Shown here: piece by piece, positions 37,600-46,540 of the stretch | How positions within the stretch are numbered: the first letter of the stretch is position 1 | Layout of the letters: every line of letters begins with the position of its first letter | Position numbers and translations under genes: made by a program | Notes under the pieces: generated by a model | Seen by the model: only the letters and a program-made list of their open reading frames with translations | Told to the model about the DNA's origin: nothing | Databases searched by the model: none | NCBI RefSeq assembly: GCF_009762325.1 | Contig: NZ_CP034348.1 | Coordinates: 3,416,501-3,480,500 of the forward strand | DNA length: 64,000 nt | Reading direction: 5' to 3' | Source of the DNA: Roseovarius faecimaris | Lineage (GTDB): Bacteria > Pseudomonadota > Alphaproteobacteria > Rhodobacterales > Rhodobacteraceae

Positions 37600-38199
37600 A
37601 TGGCCGGAAAGACAGAAGAACGCCACGACGCCCTGCGTCGCAAGCTGGTGGATATTGCCGAAACACGGATGGCCGAAGGCGGGCTCTCGGCGCTAAAAGC
37701 GCGGGATCTTGCGAAAGAGGCGGGCTGCGCACTCGGGGCGATCTACACGGTGTTCGACGACCTCACGCATATCGCGCTTGAGGTCAACGGCCGCACGTTC
37801 CGCCAACTTGGCCGGGATGTGGACGGCGCTTTGCAGGGCTGCGCCGATGCCAGTCCAACGGACCGTCTTCTTTGCATTGCCGATGCCTATCTGACCTTTG
37901 CGCTGCGTGAAACCCGACGCTGGCGCAGCCTTTTCGATGTGCCGTTCTCACCCGATCTTGACGTGCCGCAATGGTACTGGGACGAGATGGACCGGCTCTT
38001 TGCTCATATTGCCGGACCGGTCGGCGAATGTTTCCCTGACCTTTCCCCTGCCGATCAGGCGCTGATGACACGGGCGCTGTTTTCGTCGGTGCATGGCATC
38101 GTCAGCCTGGGGATCGAAAACCGGGCCACCCCGGTGCCAAAGGCCGATCTCAGCCGTATGATTGAACTTCTTGTCCGGCGAACCACTGGAAACGCATAG
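37600..38199 (+). CDS. TetR-family transcriptional regulator
   Basis: A 199-residue repressor with an N-terminal helix-turn-helix (SALKARDLAKEAGCALGAIY, about 27-46) and a C-terminal ligand-binding domain of the WHG-type class. AAGGGA precedes the ATG at 37600. It sits directly upstream of pspA-yiaA on the same strand. A TGAAC-N3-GTTCA palindrome lies at its own start and three lie before pspA, so it likely represses itself and the envelope-stress genes. The inducer is unknown. Confidence 0.88.
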   Translation: MAGKTEERHDALRRKLVDIAETRMAEGGLSALKARDLAKEAGCALGAIYTVFDDLTHIALEVNGRTFRQLGRDVDGALQGCADASPTDRLLCIADAYLTFALRETRRWRSLFDVPFSPDLDVPQWYWDEMDRLFAHIAGPVGECFPDLSPADQALMTRALFSSVHGIVSLGIENRATPVPKADLSRMIELLVRRTTGNA

Positions 38200-38203
38200 T
38201 TTC

Positions 38204-38273
38204 TGAACACTGTTCAAAATAGTTCTTGAACAGTGTTCACCGATTTCTATATTCAATTCATGAACAACGTTCA
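38204..38273. promoter_or_regulatory. Three operator palindromes upstream of pspA
   Basis: TGAAC-N3-GTTCA occurs at 38204-38216, 38227-38239 and 38261-38273. The first two are perfect 13-bp palindromes (TGAACACTGTTCA and its complement). The same motif precedes the tetR gene. The stretch is A+T-rich and fills the gap between tetR and pspA. Confidence 0.7.
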
Positions 38274-38288
38274 CAAAAGGATTTTGCC

Positions 38289-38963
38289 ATGTTCGAGATT
38301 TTGAGGACCCTCACGATCGGCGCTAATGCACGCGCCGAGGACCGGCTCAAGGATGCTTTCGCGATCGAATTGATCGACCAGAAGATCCGCGACTCCGAAG
38401 CGCAGCTCAAGGCGGCCAAGGGCACGCTTGCCTCGCTTGTGCAGCGTCAGCGTTCGGAAGCACGGCTGTTGGAGGCGCTGACCACACGGATCAGGACTAT
38501 GACCAACCGCGCCAGCGAAGCGATAGCGGCCGGGCGTGACGACATGGCGCTGCAAGCCGCCGAGGCCATCGCCACGATGGAAAACGAAGCGCGGCTCAGG
38601 CACGGCACGGTGGATCGGCTGGAGGAAAAGGTGACCCGCCTGCGCAGTTCGGTGGAAGCCGCGCACCGCCGCCTGATCGACCTCAAGCAGGGGGCCGTCA
38701 CCGCCCGGGCGATCAAACGCGAACAACTGATGCAGGGCCGTTTGCGCACCACCATCGCCAACACCGCCGCCGCCGATGAAGCCGAAGAGCTGATCGCGCG
38801 CGTGGTGGGCCGCGACGACCCTTTTGAGCAGTCACAGATCCTGGCCGGGATCGAGGCCGATCTCAATCACAGCTCGCTTGACGACCGTATGGCCGCCGAA
38901 GGCTTCGGACCGGCCAGCAAAGTGACCGCAAGCCAGGTGCTCGCCCGGCTCAAAAAGACTTAA
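38289..38963 (+). CDS. pspA: PspA/IM30 family envelope stress protein
   Basis: A 224-residue mostly helical, coiled-coil protein of the PspA/IM30 family with the usual N-terminal FEILRTLTIGANARAEDRLK membrane-contact helix region. PspA oligomers bind and stabilise stressed inner membranes. AAGGA precedes the ATG at 38289. The genes around it are tetR and yiaA, rather than the enteric pspF/pspBC set, so regulation is by the TetR protein instead of sigma-54. Confidence 0.88.
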   Translation: MFEILRTLTIGANARAEDRLKDAFAIELIDQKIRDSEAQLKAAKGTLASLVQRQRSEARLLEALTTRIRTMTNRASEAIAAGRDDMALQAAEAIATMENEARLRHGTVDRLEEKVTRLRSSVEAAHRRLIDLKQGAVTARAIKREQLMQGRLRTTIANTAAADEAEELIARVVGRDDPFEQSQILAGIEADLNHSSLDDRMAAEGFGPASKVTASQVLARLKKT

Positions 38964-38992
38964 ACCATCCCCCCAACAGAGGAGACACTCCA

Positions 38993-39298
38993 ATGTATCA
39001 CAACGACAAGCCCGACAATTCGCTGATCATGTTCTTCAACCTCGCCGGTGTTGTGGCCGCCTATGTTCTGCTGGCGCTCTCGCTCTACAAATCGGTCGAT
39101 GTGCCGCTGGCCACCAAGGGATATTGGGGCATCGGTATCCTGCTCTTGACGCTGAGCCTGGTGAATTTCGTGAAATACCGCTTCGACAACCAGGCGCGGA
39201 TCGACCGGATCAACAGGATCGAGGAAGCGCGCAACGAGAAGCTGCTGGAGGATTATGTGGGCGAGGCTTATGGCCCCGACAAACGCGACGCGGCGTAG
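38993..39298 (+). CDS. YiaA/YiaB-like inner membrane protein
   Basis: A 101-residue protein with two transmembrane helices (about 12-32 and 43-62) matching the YiaA/YiaB domain, followed by a charged C-terminal tail (RIDRINRIEEARNEK). GAGGAGA precedes the ATG. It lies 29 bases after pspA and is probably in the same operon, consistent with a membrane-stress role; the molecular function is unknown. A strong hairpin follows. Confidence 0.85.
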   Translation: MYHNDKPDNSLIMFFNLAGVVAAYVLLALSLYKSVDVPLATKGYWGIGILLLTLSLVNFVKYRFDNQARIDRINRIEEARNEKLLEDYVGEAYGPDKRDAA

Positions 39299-39316
39299 CC
39301 ATGCCAGAAGCAAAAC

Positions 39317-39344
39317 AGGTGGCCCCGATTGAAGGGGGCCACCT
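39317..39344. terminator. Bidirectional terminator hairpin between yiaA and creatinase
   Basis: Perfect 10-bp arms AGGTGGCCCC (39317-39326) and GGGGCCACCT (39335-39344) enclose an 8-nt loop in a short convergent spacer. T tracts are short on both strands. Confidence 0.65.
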
Positions 39345-39358
39345 TGACGTTGCCGGGT

Positions 39359-40600
39359 TTACCCAACCACGTTGAACTCAGGCCCGTAGGGATAGCCGGT
39401 GATGTTCTCATTGCCGTCTTCGGTGATCACCAGCACGTCATGCTCGCGGTAGCCGCCCGCGCCGGGTTGCCCCTCGGCGAGGGTCAGCATCGGCTCCATC
39501 GAGATCACCATGCCCGGCTCCAGCACCGTGTCGATATCCTCGCGCAGCTCAAGGCCCGCCTCGCGGCCATAGTAATGCGACAGGATCCCAAAGGAGTGGC
39601 CATAGCCAAAGGTGCGGTATTGAAGCAGGTCACGCTCTTCAAAGAAGGCGTTGATCTTGTGGGTCACCTCGGCACAGCTCACACCGGGTTTCAGCAGGCT
39701 CATCCCGTATTCATGCGCGGCCACGTTCGCCTCCCAGATCGCCAGCGAGGCGGCGTCCACTTCGCCCACGAACATGGTCCGTTCCAGCGCCACGTAATAG
39801 GCCGAGACCATCGGGAAGGTGTTGAGGCTCAGGATATCGCCGCGCTGCAATGCCCGTGCGGTGACGGGGTTGTGGGCGCCATCCGTGTTGATGCCCGACT
39901 GGAACCAGACCCAGCTATCGCGATATTCGGCATCGGGAAAGACGCGGGCAATCTCCAGCTCCATCGCGTCGCGCCCGGCCATGGCCACATCGATCTCGCG
40001 GGTGCCTTCGCGCACCGCCTCGCGGATGGCATATCCGCCGACGTCGGCAATCGCCGTGCATTTGCGGATGAGCGCAATCTCGGCCGCGGATTTCTGCATC
40101 CGCTGGCGCATCGTGGCCTCGGCCAGATCGACCGTCCGCGACGGGGCCAGGAACGCATCGAGCTTGGCCTTCTGCATCAGGCTCATGTGATCACCCTCAT
40201 AGCCGATCACGCGGCCCTCACCCGCCACAGACCGCACCGCGCGCCAGTAATTGTCGCGCTGCCAGTCGGTATAGGTGATGTTGTCGAGATGGCTGCGCCG
40301 CCAGGGCTGACCCGCGTCAATGCCTGCGCTGATGGTCACGCTTTCGGTGGGCGTGACGACAAGGCCATACGGCCGCCCGAAGGCGCAATAGAGAAAGCCG
40401 CTGTAATAGGCGATGTTGTGCATCGAGGTGAAGACAACGGCATCCACCTCCTGCGCGGCCATGATCGCCCGCAGACCCTTGAGGCGTGCATCATATTCGG
40501 ACGCATCAAACGGCAGCGGCGCTTTCTCGCCATTGTGAAAACGGTACATTTCGGGGCGCGCGGTCTGCGCAAATTGGGTGGTTGTCGGATGTGCAGTCAT
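39359..40600 (-). CDS. Creatinase (creatine amidinohydrolase)
   Basis: A 413-residue pita-bread-fold M24-family enzyme. The segment SGINTDGAHNPVTAR carries His243, corresponding to the catalytic histidine of Pseudomonas creatinase. The C-terminal HSFGILSHYYGREAGLELRED and EPMLTL also match creatinases more than Xaa-Pro peptidases (family recognition). It would hydrolyse creatine to sarcosine and urea. AGGAGG precedes the ATG at 40600. The open frame continues upstream to 41530 but is antisense to the next gene. A related M24 hydrolase is the alternative. Confidence 0.88.
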   Translation of the reverse strand: MTAHPTTTQFAQTARPEMYRFHNGEKAPLPFDASEYDARLKGLRAIMAAQEVDAVVFTSMHNIAYYSGFLYCAFGRPYGLVVTPTESVTISAGIDAGQPWRRSHLDNITYTDWQRDNYWRAVRSVAGEGRVIGYEGDHMSLMQKAKLDAFLAPSRTVDLAEATMRQRMQKSAAEIALIRKCTAIADVGGYAIREAVREGTREIDVAMAGRDAMELEIARVFPDAEYRDSWVWFQSGINTDGAHNPVTARALQRGDILSLNTFPMVSAYYVALERTMFVGEVDAASLAIWEANVAAHEYGMSLLKPGVSCAEVTHKINAFFEERDLLQYRTFGYGHSFGILSHYYGREAGLELREDIDTVLEPGMVISMEPMLTLAEGQPGAGGYREHDVLVITEDGNENITGYPYGPEFNVVG

Positions 40601-40759
40601 AGTGACCCTCCTAAAAAGAAAGGTCCCGGCGTTCAGGACTGTTGGGATATATGAGGCCATCTTCGGGGCGACGCCATCGCCCGGGGCCTGACACTCTTCT
40701 TGCCGATCCGAATGGTTCAGGCAATATGCTTTGCGACACAAAGGGGACGTTTTTGATCC

Positions 40760-41755
40760 ATGACTGCCAAAGCTGGGCCTTTGAACCTGATCACCGATGT
40801 CGCAGGGCTGCGTGTTGGCAACGCGTCGGACGATACGATCAAAACCGGAGCAACGGTCCTTTTGGGCGACGCGCCCTTTACAGCGGGTGTGCATGTGATG
40901 GGCGGGGCGCCCGGCACGCGCGAGACTGATCTGCTCAGCCCGGACAAAACGGTGCAGCAGGTGGACGCGCTGGTGCTGTCCGGCGGCTCGGCGTTCGGCC
41001 TCGATGCCGCCTCGGGCGTTGCCGACGCCCTGCGCGCCGAGGGGCGCGGATTTGCCGTGGGCGACCAACGCGTGCCGATTGTGCCCGCGGCAATCCTGTT
41101 TGATCTGCTGAATGGCGGCAAGAAGGATTGGGCCGAGAACCCGTATAAACGTCTGGGGGCCGAGGCTCTCGCCTCGGCGACTCCCAGCTTCGCCTGCGGC
41201 TCCGTCGGGGCGGGCACCGGGGCCACCACGGCAAATCTGAAGGGGGGGCTCGGCTCCGCCTCGCTGGTGCTGCCCTCCGGGCATACGGTCGGCGCGCTGG
41301 TGGCGGTGAATGCGCTGGGGTCGGCGGTCGTGGGCGATGGACCGCAGTTCTGGGCCGCCCCCTTCGAGATCGGCGACGAATTCGGGGGGCTCGGCGTGGC
41401 GTCGGCCTATCCCGATGTGCACCTGCCTGAGACAAAGCTCAGCCAACATGCCAATACCACCATCGGCATTGTCGCCACCGATGCCGCCCTCACACAGGCG
41501 CAATGCACGCGGCTCGCCACCGCCGCGCATGACGGGTTTGCCCGGGCGCTGGTGCCGTCACACACCCCGATGGATGGCGACCTGATCTTTGCAGCCTCGA
41601 CCGGCGCGCACGAAATGCAAAATCCTCTGGCCGACGCCCTTCTTCTGGGTCATGCCGCCGCCACCTGCATGGCCCGCGCCATCGCCCGCGCCGTCTTTGC
41701 CGCCACGCATTCGGACACTGACACACGTCCTTGCTGGTCCTCCTTGGCCCCCTGA
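40760..41755 (+). CDS. P1 (S58) family peptidase, DmpA/NylC-like
   Basis: A 331-residue N-terminal-nucleophile hydrolase of the P1/S58 family, which self-cleaves to expose its nucleophile. The HANTTIGIVATDA segment fits the NylC-type site, predicting cleavage between Asn232 and Thr233. The N-terminal VAGLRVGNASD, the VDALVLSGGSAFGLDA and the GATTANLKGG motifs are conserved. It has no signal peptide. It probably acts as an aminopeptidase or amidase on small peptides or beta-amino substrates. It is divergent from the creatinase gene. Confidence 0.88.
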   Translation: MTAKAGPLNLITDVAGLRVGNASDDTIKTGATVLLGDAPFTAGVHVMGGAPGTRETDLLSPDKTVQQVDALVLSGGSAFGLDAASGVADALRAEGRGFAVGDQRVPIVPAAILFDLLNGGKKDWAENPYKRLGAEALASATPSFACGSVGAGTGATTANLKGGLGSASLVLPSGHTVGALVAVNALGSAVVGDGPQFWAAPFEIGDEFGGLGVASAYPDVHLPETKLSQHANTTIGIVATDAALTQAQCTRLATAAHDGFARALVPSHTPMDGDLIFAASTGAHEMQNPLADALLLGHAAATCMARAIARAVFAATHSDTDTRPCWSSLAP

Positions 41756-41756
41756 C

Positions 41757-41781
41757 TTTCATTGTTCTTCAAATACTCAAA
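41757..41781. repeat. Short repeated motif, copy A
   Basis: TTTCATTGTTC followed by TTC and AAATACTCAAA starts right after the P1 peptidase stop. Copy B at 54299-54323 matches at 22 of 25 bases. A CGCCTG-CGG-CAGGCG hairpin follows at 41788-41802 in this convergent spacer. Confidence 0.6.
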
Positions 41782-41833
41782 ACCAGACGCCTGCGGCAGG
41801 CGCAGCGGCTGAGTGTCTTAGCCAAGAAGACGA

Positions 41834-42625
41834 TCAGGACAGCAGCGTCTGCACCATTCTGCTTTCAGGGTCGATCAGCCCGTCGATCACATCGAAATGA
41901 TGCTTGCCCTCATCGACCACATGCGCGGCCCCCCAGGCCTCGGCCAGCCAGCGCGCCTGATCGAGGAAGACGGGCCGCTCATCCGCGCCGACCCAGACGG
42001 TCACCGGCACATCGAGCCGGTCAGTCATCAGAACGGGACTTTCTGCGGCGGCGCTGGCCTCATCCATCCGGAAATCGTCATTCATCGTCGTGTGCAGCAA
42101 AGGCCGCAGGTCCGATACCGGAGAGATCGGCATGACGTGCTGGAGACGGGCGGCCACCTCCGGCGACAGCATCCCCGGGGCCAGCATACGCGAGACAAGA
42201 TGCCCGCCAGCCGAATGGCCGGCCAGAATGATCGGGCCGTCCGCCATCCCGGCCGCGACCTCGACCGCCGCCGCAATCTGCCGGGTGATCTCGGCAATCC
42301 GCACCTCAGGACATAGATCATAGGACGGCATCGCCACCGCCCAGCCCTGCGCCATGGCGCCCTGGCCGAGATGGAACCAATACGCCCGGTCAAACCTCAG
42401 CCAGTAACCGCCATGCACGAAGATCAACACCCCCTTCGCTGTCCCCGGCGGTGTGAAAAAATCGAACCTCTGTCGCCCGCTTGGACCGTAGGGGATATCC
42501 TCCTGCCGCCGCCCCAGTGCGGCCTGGCCAGCAGCCCAGCTTCTGGACGCCGCAAGCCAGCGGTCGGGATAGTCCTCCGCCCCCGCGATATAGGGTGCGT
42601 TGGCATAGGCATCGTCGTAATCCAT
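41834..42625 (-). CDS. Alpha/beta hydrolase, arylformamidase-like
   Basis: A 263-residue esterase-type hydrolase. It has the oxyanion motif VHGGYW and nucleophile elbow GHSAGG, with a C-terminal histidine in GKHHFDVI. The pattern resembles the kynurenine formamidase/BNA7 esterase group. There is no signal peptide. It is divergent from the succinate-semialdehyde dehydrogenase gene. The substrate is unknown; an ester or N-formyl amide is plausible. Confidence 0.82.
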   Translation of the reverse strand: MDYDDAYANAPYIAGAEDYPDRWLAASRSWAAGQAALGRRQEDIPYGPSGRQRFDFFTPPGTAKGVLIFVHGGYWLRFDRAYWFHLGQGAMAQGWAVAMPSYDLCPEVRIAEITRQIAAAVEVAAGMADGPIILAGHSAGGHLVSRMLAPGMLSPEVAARLQHVMPISPVSDLRPLLHTTMNDDFRMDEASAAAESPVLMTDRLDVPVTVWVGADERPVFLDQARWLAEAWGAAHVVDEGKHHFDVIDGLIDPESRMVQTLLS

Positions 42626-42711
42626 GGGGTCCTCCGGCTCTGGGCACTAGACAAGCCTAGCCCAAGATGCTTTGGCTTTGCGAGACGAAAGACATGTGAG
42701 GGAGATGCGCG

Positions 42712-44184
42712 ATGTCCGCAACCGATCTGAAAGCGATGCTGAACGACCCGAGCCTTCTGGCCGAGAAGGCCTATTCCAATGGCGCTTGGGTGGAGGGCGA
42801 CAATGGAACGTTCGAAGTCACCAACCCCGCCAATGGCCAGGTGATCGCCAATGTGGCCGACATGTCGCGCGCGCAGGTGGCTCAGACCATCGCCGCCGCC
42901 GAGGCCGCTCAGAAAGACTGGGCCGCGATGACCGGCAAGGAACGCGCCGCGATCCTGCGCCGCTGGTTCGACCTGATGATGGAAAACCAGGAAGATCTGG
43001 CCATCATCCTGACCGCCGAACAGGGCAAGCCCCTTGACGAGGCGCGTGGCGAAATCGGCTATGGCGCGTCGTTCATCGAGTTTTTCGGGGAAGAGGCCAA
43101 GCGCATCTATGGCGAGACGATCCCGGGCCATCAGCGTGACAAGCGGATCACCGTGATCAAGCAGCCCATCGGTGTCGCCGCCTCTATCACGCCCTGGAAC
43201 TTCCCCAATGCGATGATCACCCGCAAGGCCGCCCCGGCCCTTGCCGCGGGGTGCGCTTTCGTCGGTCGTCCGGCCAAGGAGACACCGCTGAGCGCAACCG
43301 TCATGGGCGTGCTGGCCGAACGCGCAGGCATCCCCGCGGGGGTGTTCAACATCGTCACCTCGTCCAGCTCCTCGGAGATCGGCAAGGAATTCTGCGAAAA
43401 CCAAGCGGTGCGCAAGCTGACCTTTACCGGCTCCACCGAAGTGGGCCGTATCCTGCTGCGTCAGGCGGCGGAGAATGTCATGAAATGCTCGATGGAGCTG
43501 GGCGGCAACGCGCCCTTCATCGTGTTTGACGATGCCGATCTGGATGCCGCCGTCGAAGGCGCCATCATGTGCAAGTTCCGCAACAATGGGCAGACCTGCG
43601 TCTGTGCCAACCGCATCTATGTGCAGGCGGGGGTCTATGATGCCTTTGCCGAAAAGCTGAAGGACGCCGTAGCGGCGATGAAGATCGGCGACGGGATGGA
43701 AGAGGGCACACAGCTTGGCCCGCTGATCAATGCCGACGCCATCGGCAAGGTGCAAGAGCATGTCGCCGATGCCGAGGCCAAGGGTGGCAAAGTGATCCTG
43801 GGCGGCGGCACGCCGATGCAGGGCGAGGGGTATTTCCTGCCCCCCACCATTGTCACCGGCTGTACCCAGGACATGCAGGTGGCGACGGATGAGACCTTCG
43901 GCCCGATGGCGCCGCTCTTCAAGTTCGAGACCGAGGACGACGTCATTCAAATGGCCAATGACACGATCTTTGGTCTGGCGTCTTATTTCTATGCCAAGGA
44001 TCTGAGCCGGGTCTACAAGGTCGCCGAGGCGCTGGAATACGGCATCGTCGGTGTGAACACCGGCATCATCTCAACCGAGGTCGCGCCGTTTGGCGGGGTC
44101 AAGCAATCCGGGCTTGGCCGCGAAGGGTCGCATCACGGGATCGAGGACTATCTGGAGATGAAATACATCTGCATGTCCGTCTGA
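42712..44184 (+). CDS. gabD: NAD(P)-dependent succinate-semialdehyde dehydrogenase
   Basis: A 490-residue aldehyde dehydrogenase of the GabD class. It has the cofactor-site ITPWNFPNAMI, the FTGSTEVGR motif, the general-base MELGGNAPF and the nucleophile NNGQTCVCANR. It would oxidise succinate semialdehyde to succinate, ending GABA-type catabolism. GAGGGAGA lies upstream of the ATG. The ALAAGCAFVGRPAKETPLSA stretch is close to the usual GabD signature with two changes. It is followed closely by a DUF3604 gene. Confidence 0.9.
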   Translation: MSATDLKAMLNDPSLLAEKAYSNGAWVEGDNGTFEVTNPANGQVIANVADMSRAQVAQTIAAAEAAQKDWAAMTGKERAAILRRWFDLMMENQEDLAIILTAEQGKPLDEARGEIGYGASFIEFFGEEAKRIYGETIPGHQRDKRITVIKQPIGVAASITPWNFPNAMITRKAAPALAAGCAFVGRPAKETPLSATVMGVLAERAGIPAGVFNIVTSSSSSEIGKEFCENQAVRKLTFTGSTEVGRILLRQAAENVMKCSMELGGNAPFIVFDDADLDAAVEGAIMCKFRNNGQTCVCANRIYVQAGVYDAFAEKLKDAVAAMKIGDGMEEGTQLGPLINADAIGKVQEHVADAEAKGGKVILGGGTPMQGEGYFLPPTIVTGCTQDMQVATDETFGPMAPLFKFETEDDVIQMANDTIFGLASYFYAKDLSRVYKVAEALEYGIVGVNTGIISTEVAPFGGVKQSGLGREGSHHGIEDYLEMKYICMSV

Positions 44185-44193
44185 CCCGGGTCC

Positions 44194-46461
44194 ATGCCCC
44201 CGATCCGCGATGACCTGATGGGCGATGTCTGGCCCCTGGCTCAGCCGGGGGCGGACGGGGCGGATTACGGTGCGGTGTCACTGGCGCCGCTGGGCAGCTT
44301 CCAGGTGCGCAGCTTCCAGCGGTTCACACTCACCTACAGGGTGGGGGAATATGGTCTGGATGACACCGGGGCGATCAAGATCGTGCAGCGCTGGACCTCT
44401 GACGCGGGCCCGGTGCAGTTCGATGACCCGCAGGCGATGAACCATGTCAGGGCCGAGGCCTCGAACGGCGTGGAGCTGGAGCTGCACGCCGAACGCTATC
44501 CGCATCAGCGGCCCTGGTACAACGGCATCCGGCTGACGGTGAAACGCGGCTATATGCGCCCCGGGGATACGATCACGGTGCACTTTGGCGGCACGCCCGG
44601 GTACCGGCTTCAAACCTTCTGCGAAAGCGCTTTCGAGTTTCGCGTGCTGGCCGACCCCTGCGCAACCGGGACGTTCATCCCCGTCGGATCGCCAGCGATC
44701 GAGATCGTTGCAGGCCCGCCTGCCCGCTGGGTTCTCGTCGCCCCCACCCTGCGCCGTCCGGGCGAGGGATTTGCGCTTGGTATCCGCGCCGAAGATGCCT
44801 GGGGCAATGCCTGCGTTCTGCCGGACACCCCACTGGCCCTTTCATCCGAAATGGAGATGCCGGATCTGCCCGGCGAAGTCAGAGCCGACCCCGGCACCCG
44901 TGGTCTGCGCATTGAGGGGCTCAGCATCGACCATGAGGGCGCGACCACCTTCACTCTAAGCACCGCCTCGGGTGAGGTCCTGGCCCGCTCCAATCCGCTA
45001 CTCATTCAGGACAGCCCGCACGCCGCCCATTGGGGCGATCTGCACGGCCAGAGCGGTGAAACGGTCGGCATCGACACGGTCGAGGACTATATTGCCTTCG
45101 CGCGTGACGTGTCCTTTCTCGACGTGACCAGCCACCAGGCCAATGATTTCCAGATCAAGCCCGCCTTCTGGGACGAAATCAACCGCGTCACCGCCGCCTA
45201 TGACGACCCGGGTCGCTTCACCGTCTTTCCGGGCTATGAATGGTCGGGCAACACGCCAGTGGGCGGCGATCACAACGTGTTCTTCCGTAACGAAGGCGAG
45301 GTGATGCACCGGTCTTCTCGCGCGCTCCTGCACGAACGCGAGGATATGCAGACGGACGCACCGACGCTGACCCACCTCTTCGATCACCTGCAGGGGCGTG
45401 ACTGCGTGGTCTATGCCCATATCGGCGGCCGACCCGCGGATATCTCCTATGCCCACGACCCGGCCCTGCGCACCGCGGTCGAGGTGCATTCCGACTGGGG
45501 CACGTTCGAATGGCTGATGACGGATGCCTTTGCCCTGGGCCACCGCGTCGGCCTTGTGTGCAACAGCGACGGCCACAAGGGCGCTCCGGGGATGACTTAT
45601 CCGGGCGCGACAGAATTCGGGGCCTATACGGGGCTGACCTGTTTCCTGACAGACAGGCTTGACCGGGAGGCGATCTTTGACGCCATGCGGCGGCGGCATC
45701 ACTATGGCACCACCGGCTGCCGGATGCATCTGGAGGTAGAGGCCGATCTGGGCGCGCAAGGGGTGATCCATGACACCGATCCGGCCCATACAGATGCCGC
45801 CTCGCGCCCCTCCGCCACGGCAATCATGGGTGATATCGCGCGCAGCCAGACAGGCGAAGTGCCGCTTCGCATCCGCTGCCATGCACATGCCCCGATCCTG
45901 CGGATCGACGTGCTGAACGGGGCCGAAACCGTCCAAACACTACGACCCTATGCTGAGGCCGATCTAGGCGACCGCCTGCGCCTGACCTGGCAGGGCGCGC
46001 TTTACCGAGGCCGGGGGCGACAGGTCTTTTGGCAGGGCGAGGCGCGGCTCGATGCCGCCCGGATTGCGGATATGCGGGCGTTCAATGCCTGGAACCTGGA
46101 ACGCCAGACGGTTCTGCAGGACCCAAGGACAGTCCGTATCGACGCCGTGACCACCGGGAATTTCGGCGGTGTCGATCTTTGGCTGGACGACGGCTCGGCC
46201 GGTCAGATCGCAATCGACACCGGGCTCGCCAACGGCCAGTTCGCGCTCTCCGATATCGGCCTTGAGGATACGGTGATCGACGCGGGCGGGCTTGACCGCA
46301 AGCTGCGGCTCTGCCGCCTGCCGGATCAGTTGACCGATTGCCGGATGGACGAAACCGTGACGATCCCGCTCATCGCCGGCAAGGACAACCCGCTCTGGGT
46401 GCGCGTCACCACCGAGGATGGGTTCAACGCCTGGTCAAGCCCGATCTACCTGATCCCCTGA
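44194..46461 (+). CDS. DUF3604 family protein
   Basis: A 755-residue protein. The C-terminal two thirds carry DUF3604: the AHWGDLHGQSGE metal-type motif, VTSHQANDF, FPGYEWSGN, GGDHNVFF and NSDGHKG are in order, resembling a PHP-like metal hydrolase core. The N-terminal 250 residues are beta-rich and may be a carbohydrate- or substrate-binding region. There is no signal peptide. It lies nine bases after gabD and is probably co-transcribed. The function is unknown; hydrolysis of a phosphate or ester is only a structural guess. Confidence 0.82.
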   Translation: MPPIRDDLMGDVWPLAQPGADGADYGAVSLAPLGSFQVRSFQRFTLTYRVGEYGLDDTGAIKIVQRWTSDAGPVQFDDPQAMNHVRAEASNGVELELHAERYPHQRPWYNGIRLTVKRGYMRPGDTITVHFGGTPGYRLQTFCESAFEFRVLADPCATGTFIPVGSPAIEIVAGPPARWVLVAPTLRRPGEGFALGIRAEDAWGNACVLPDTPLALSSEMEMPDLPGEVRADPGTRGLRIEGLSIDHEGATTFTLSTASGEVLARSNPLLIQDSPHAAHWGDLHGQSGETVGIDTVEDYIAFARDVSFLDVTSHQANDFQIKPAFWDEINRVTAAYDDPGRFTVFPGYEWSGNTPVGGDHNVFFRNEGEVMHRSSRALLHEREDMQTDAPTLTHLFDHLQGRDCVVYAHIGGRPADISYAHDPALRTAVEVHSDWGTFEWLMTDAFALGHRVGLVCNSDGHKGAPGMTYPGATEFGAYTGLTCFLTDRLDREAIFDAMRRRHHYGTTGCRMHLEVEADLGAQGVIHDTDPAHTDAASRPSATAIMGDIARSQTGEVPLRIRCHAHAPILRIDVLNGAETVQTLRPYAEADLGDRLRLTWQGALYRGRGRQVFWQGEARLDAARIADMRAFNAWNLERQTVLQDPRTVRIDAVTTGNFGGVDLWLDDGSAGQIAIDTGLANGQFALSDIGLEDTVIDAGGLDRKLRLCRLPDQLTDCRMDETVTIPLIAGKDNPLWVRVTTEDGFNAWSSPIYLIP

Positions 46462-46540
46462 CCCCCCTGGCCAAAGCGCCGTGAAAAAATCTTTCGCTCA
46501 CCCCCAAGGATTGACGCGCGGCCTGCGTCCTACAATCGTG

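Noticed and set aside
39359..41530. A 723-residue fusion of creatinase with an upstream domain
   Set aside because: The upstream part is antisense to the P1 peptidase gene; the creatinase has its own ATG and AGGAGG site at 40600.
46511..46536. TTGACG and TACAAT as a promoter for the sigma factor gene
   Set aside because: The spacer is only 14 bases, too short for a standard sigma-70 promoter, so it was not listed as a feature.
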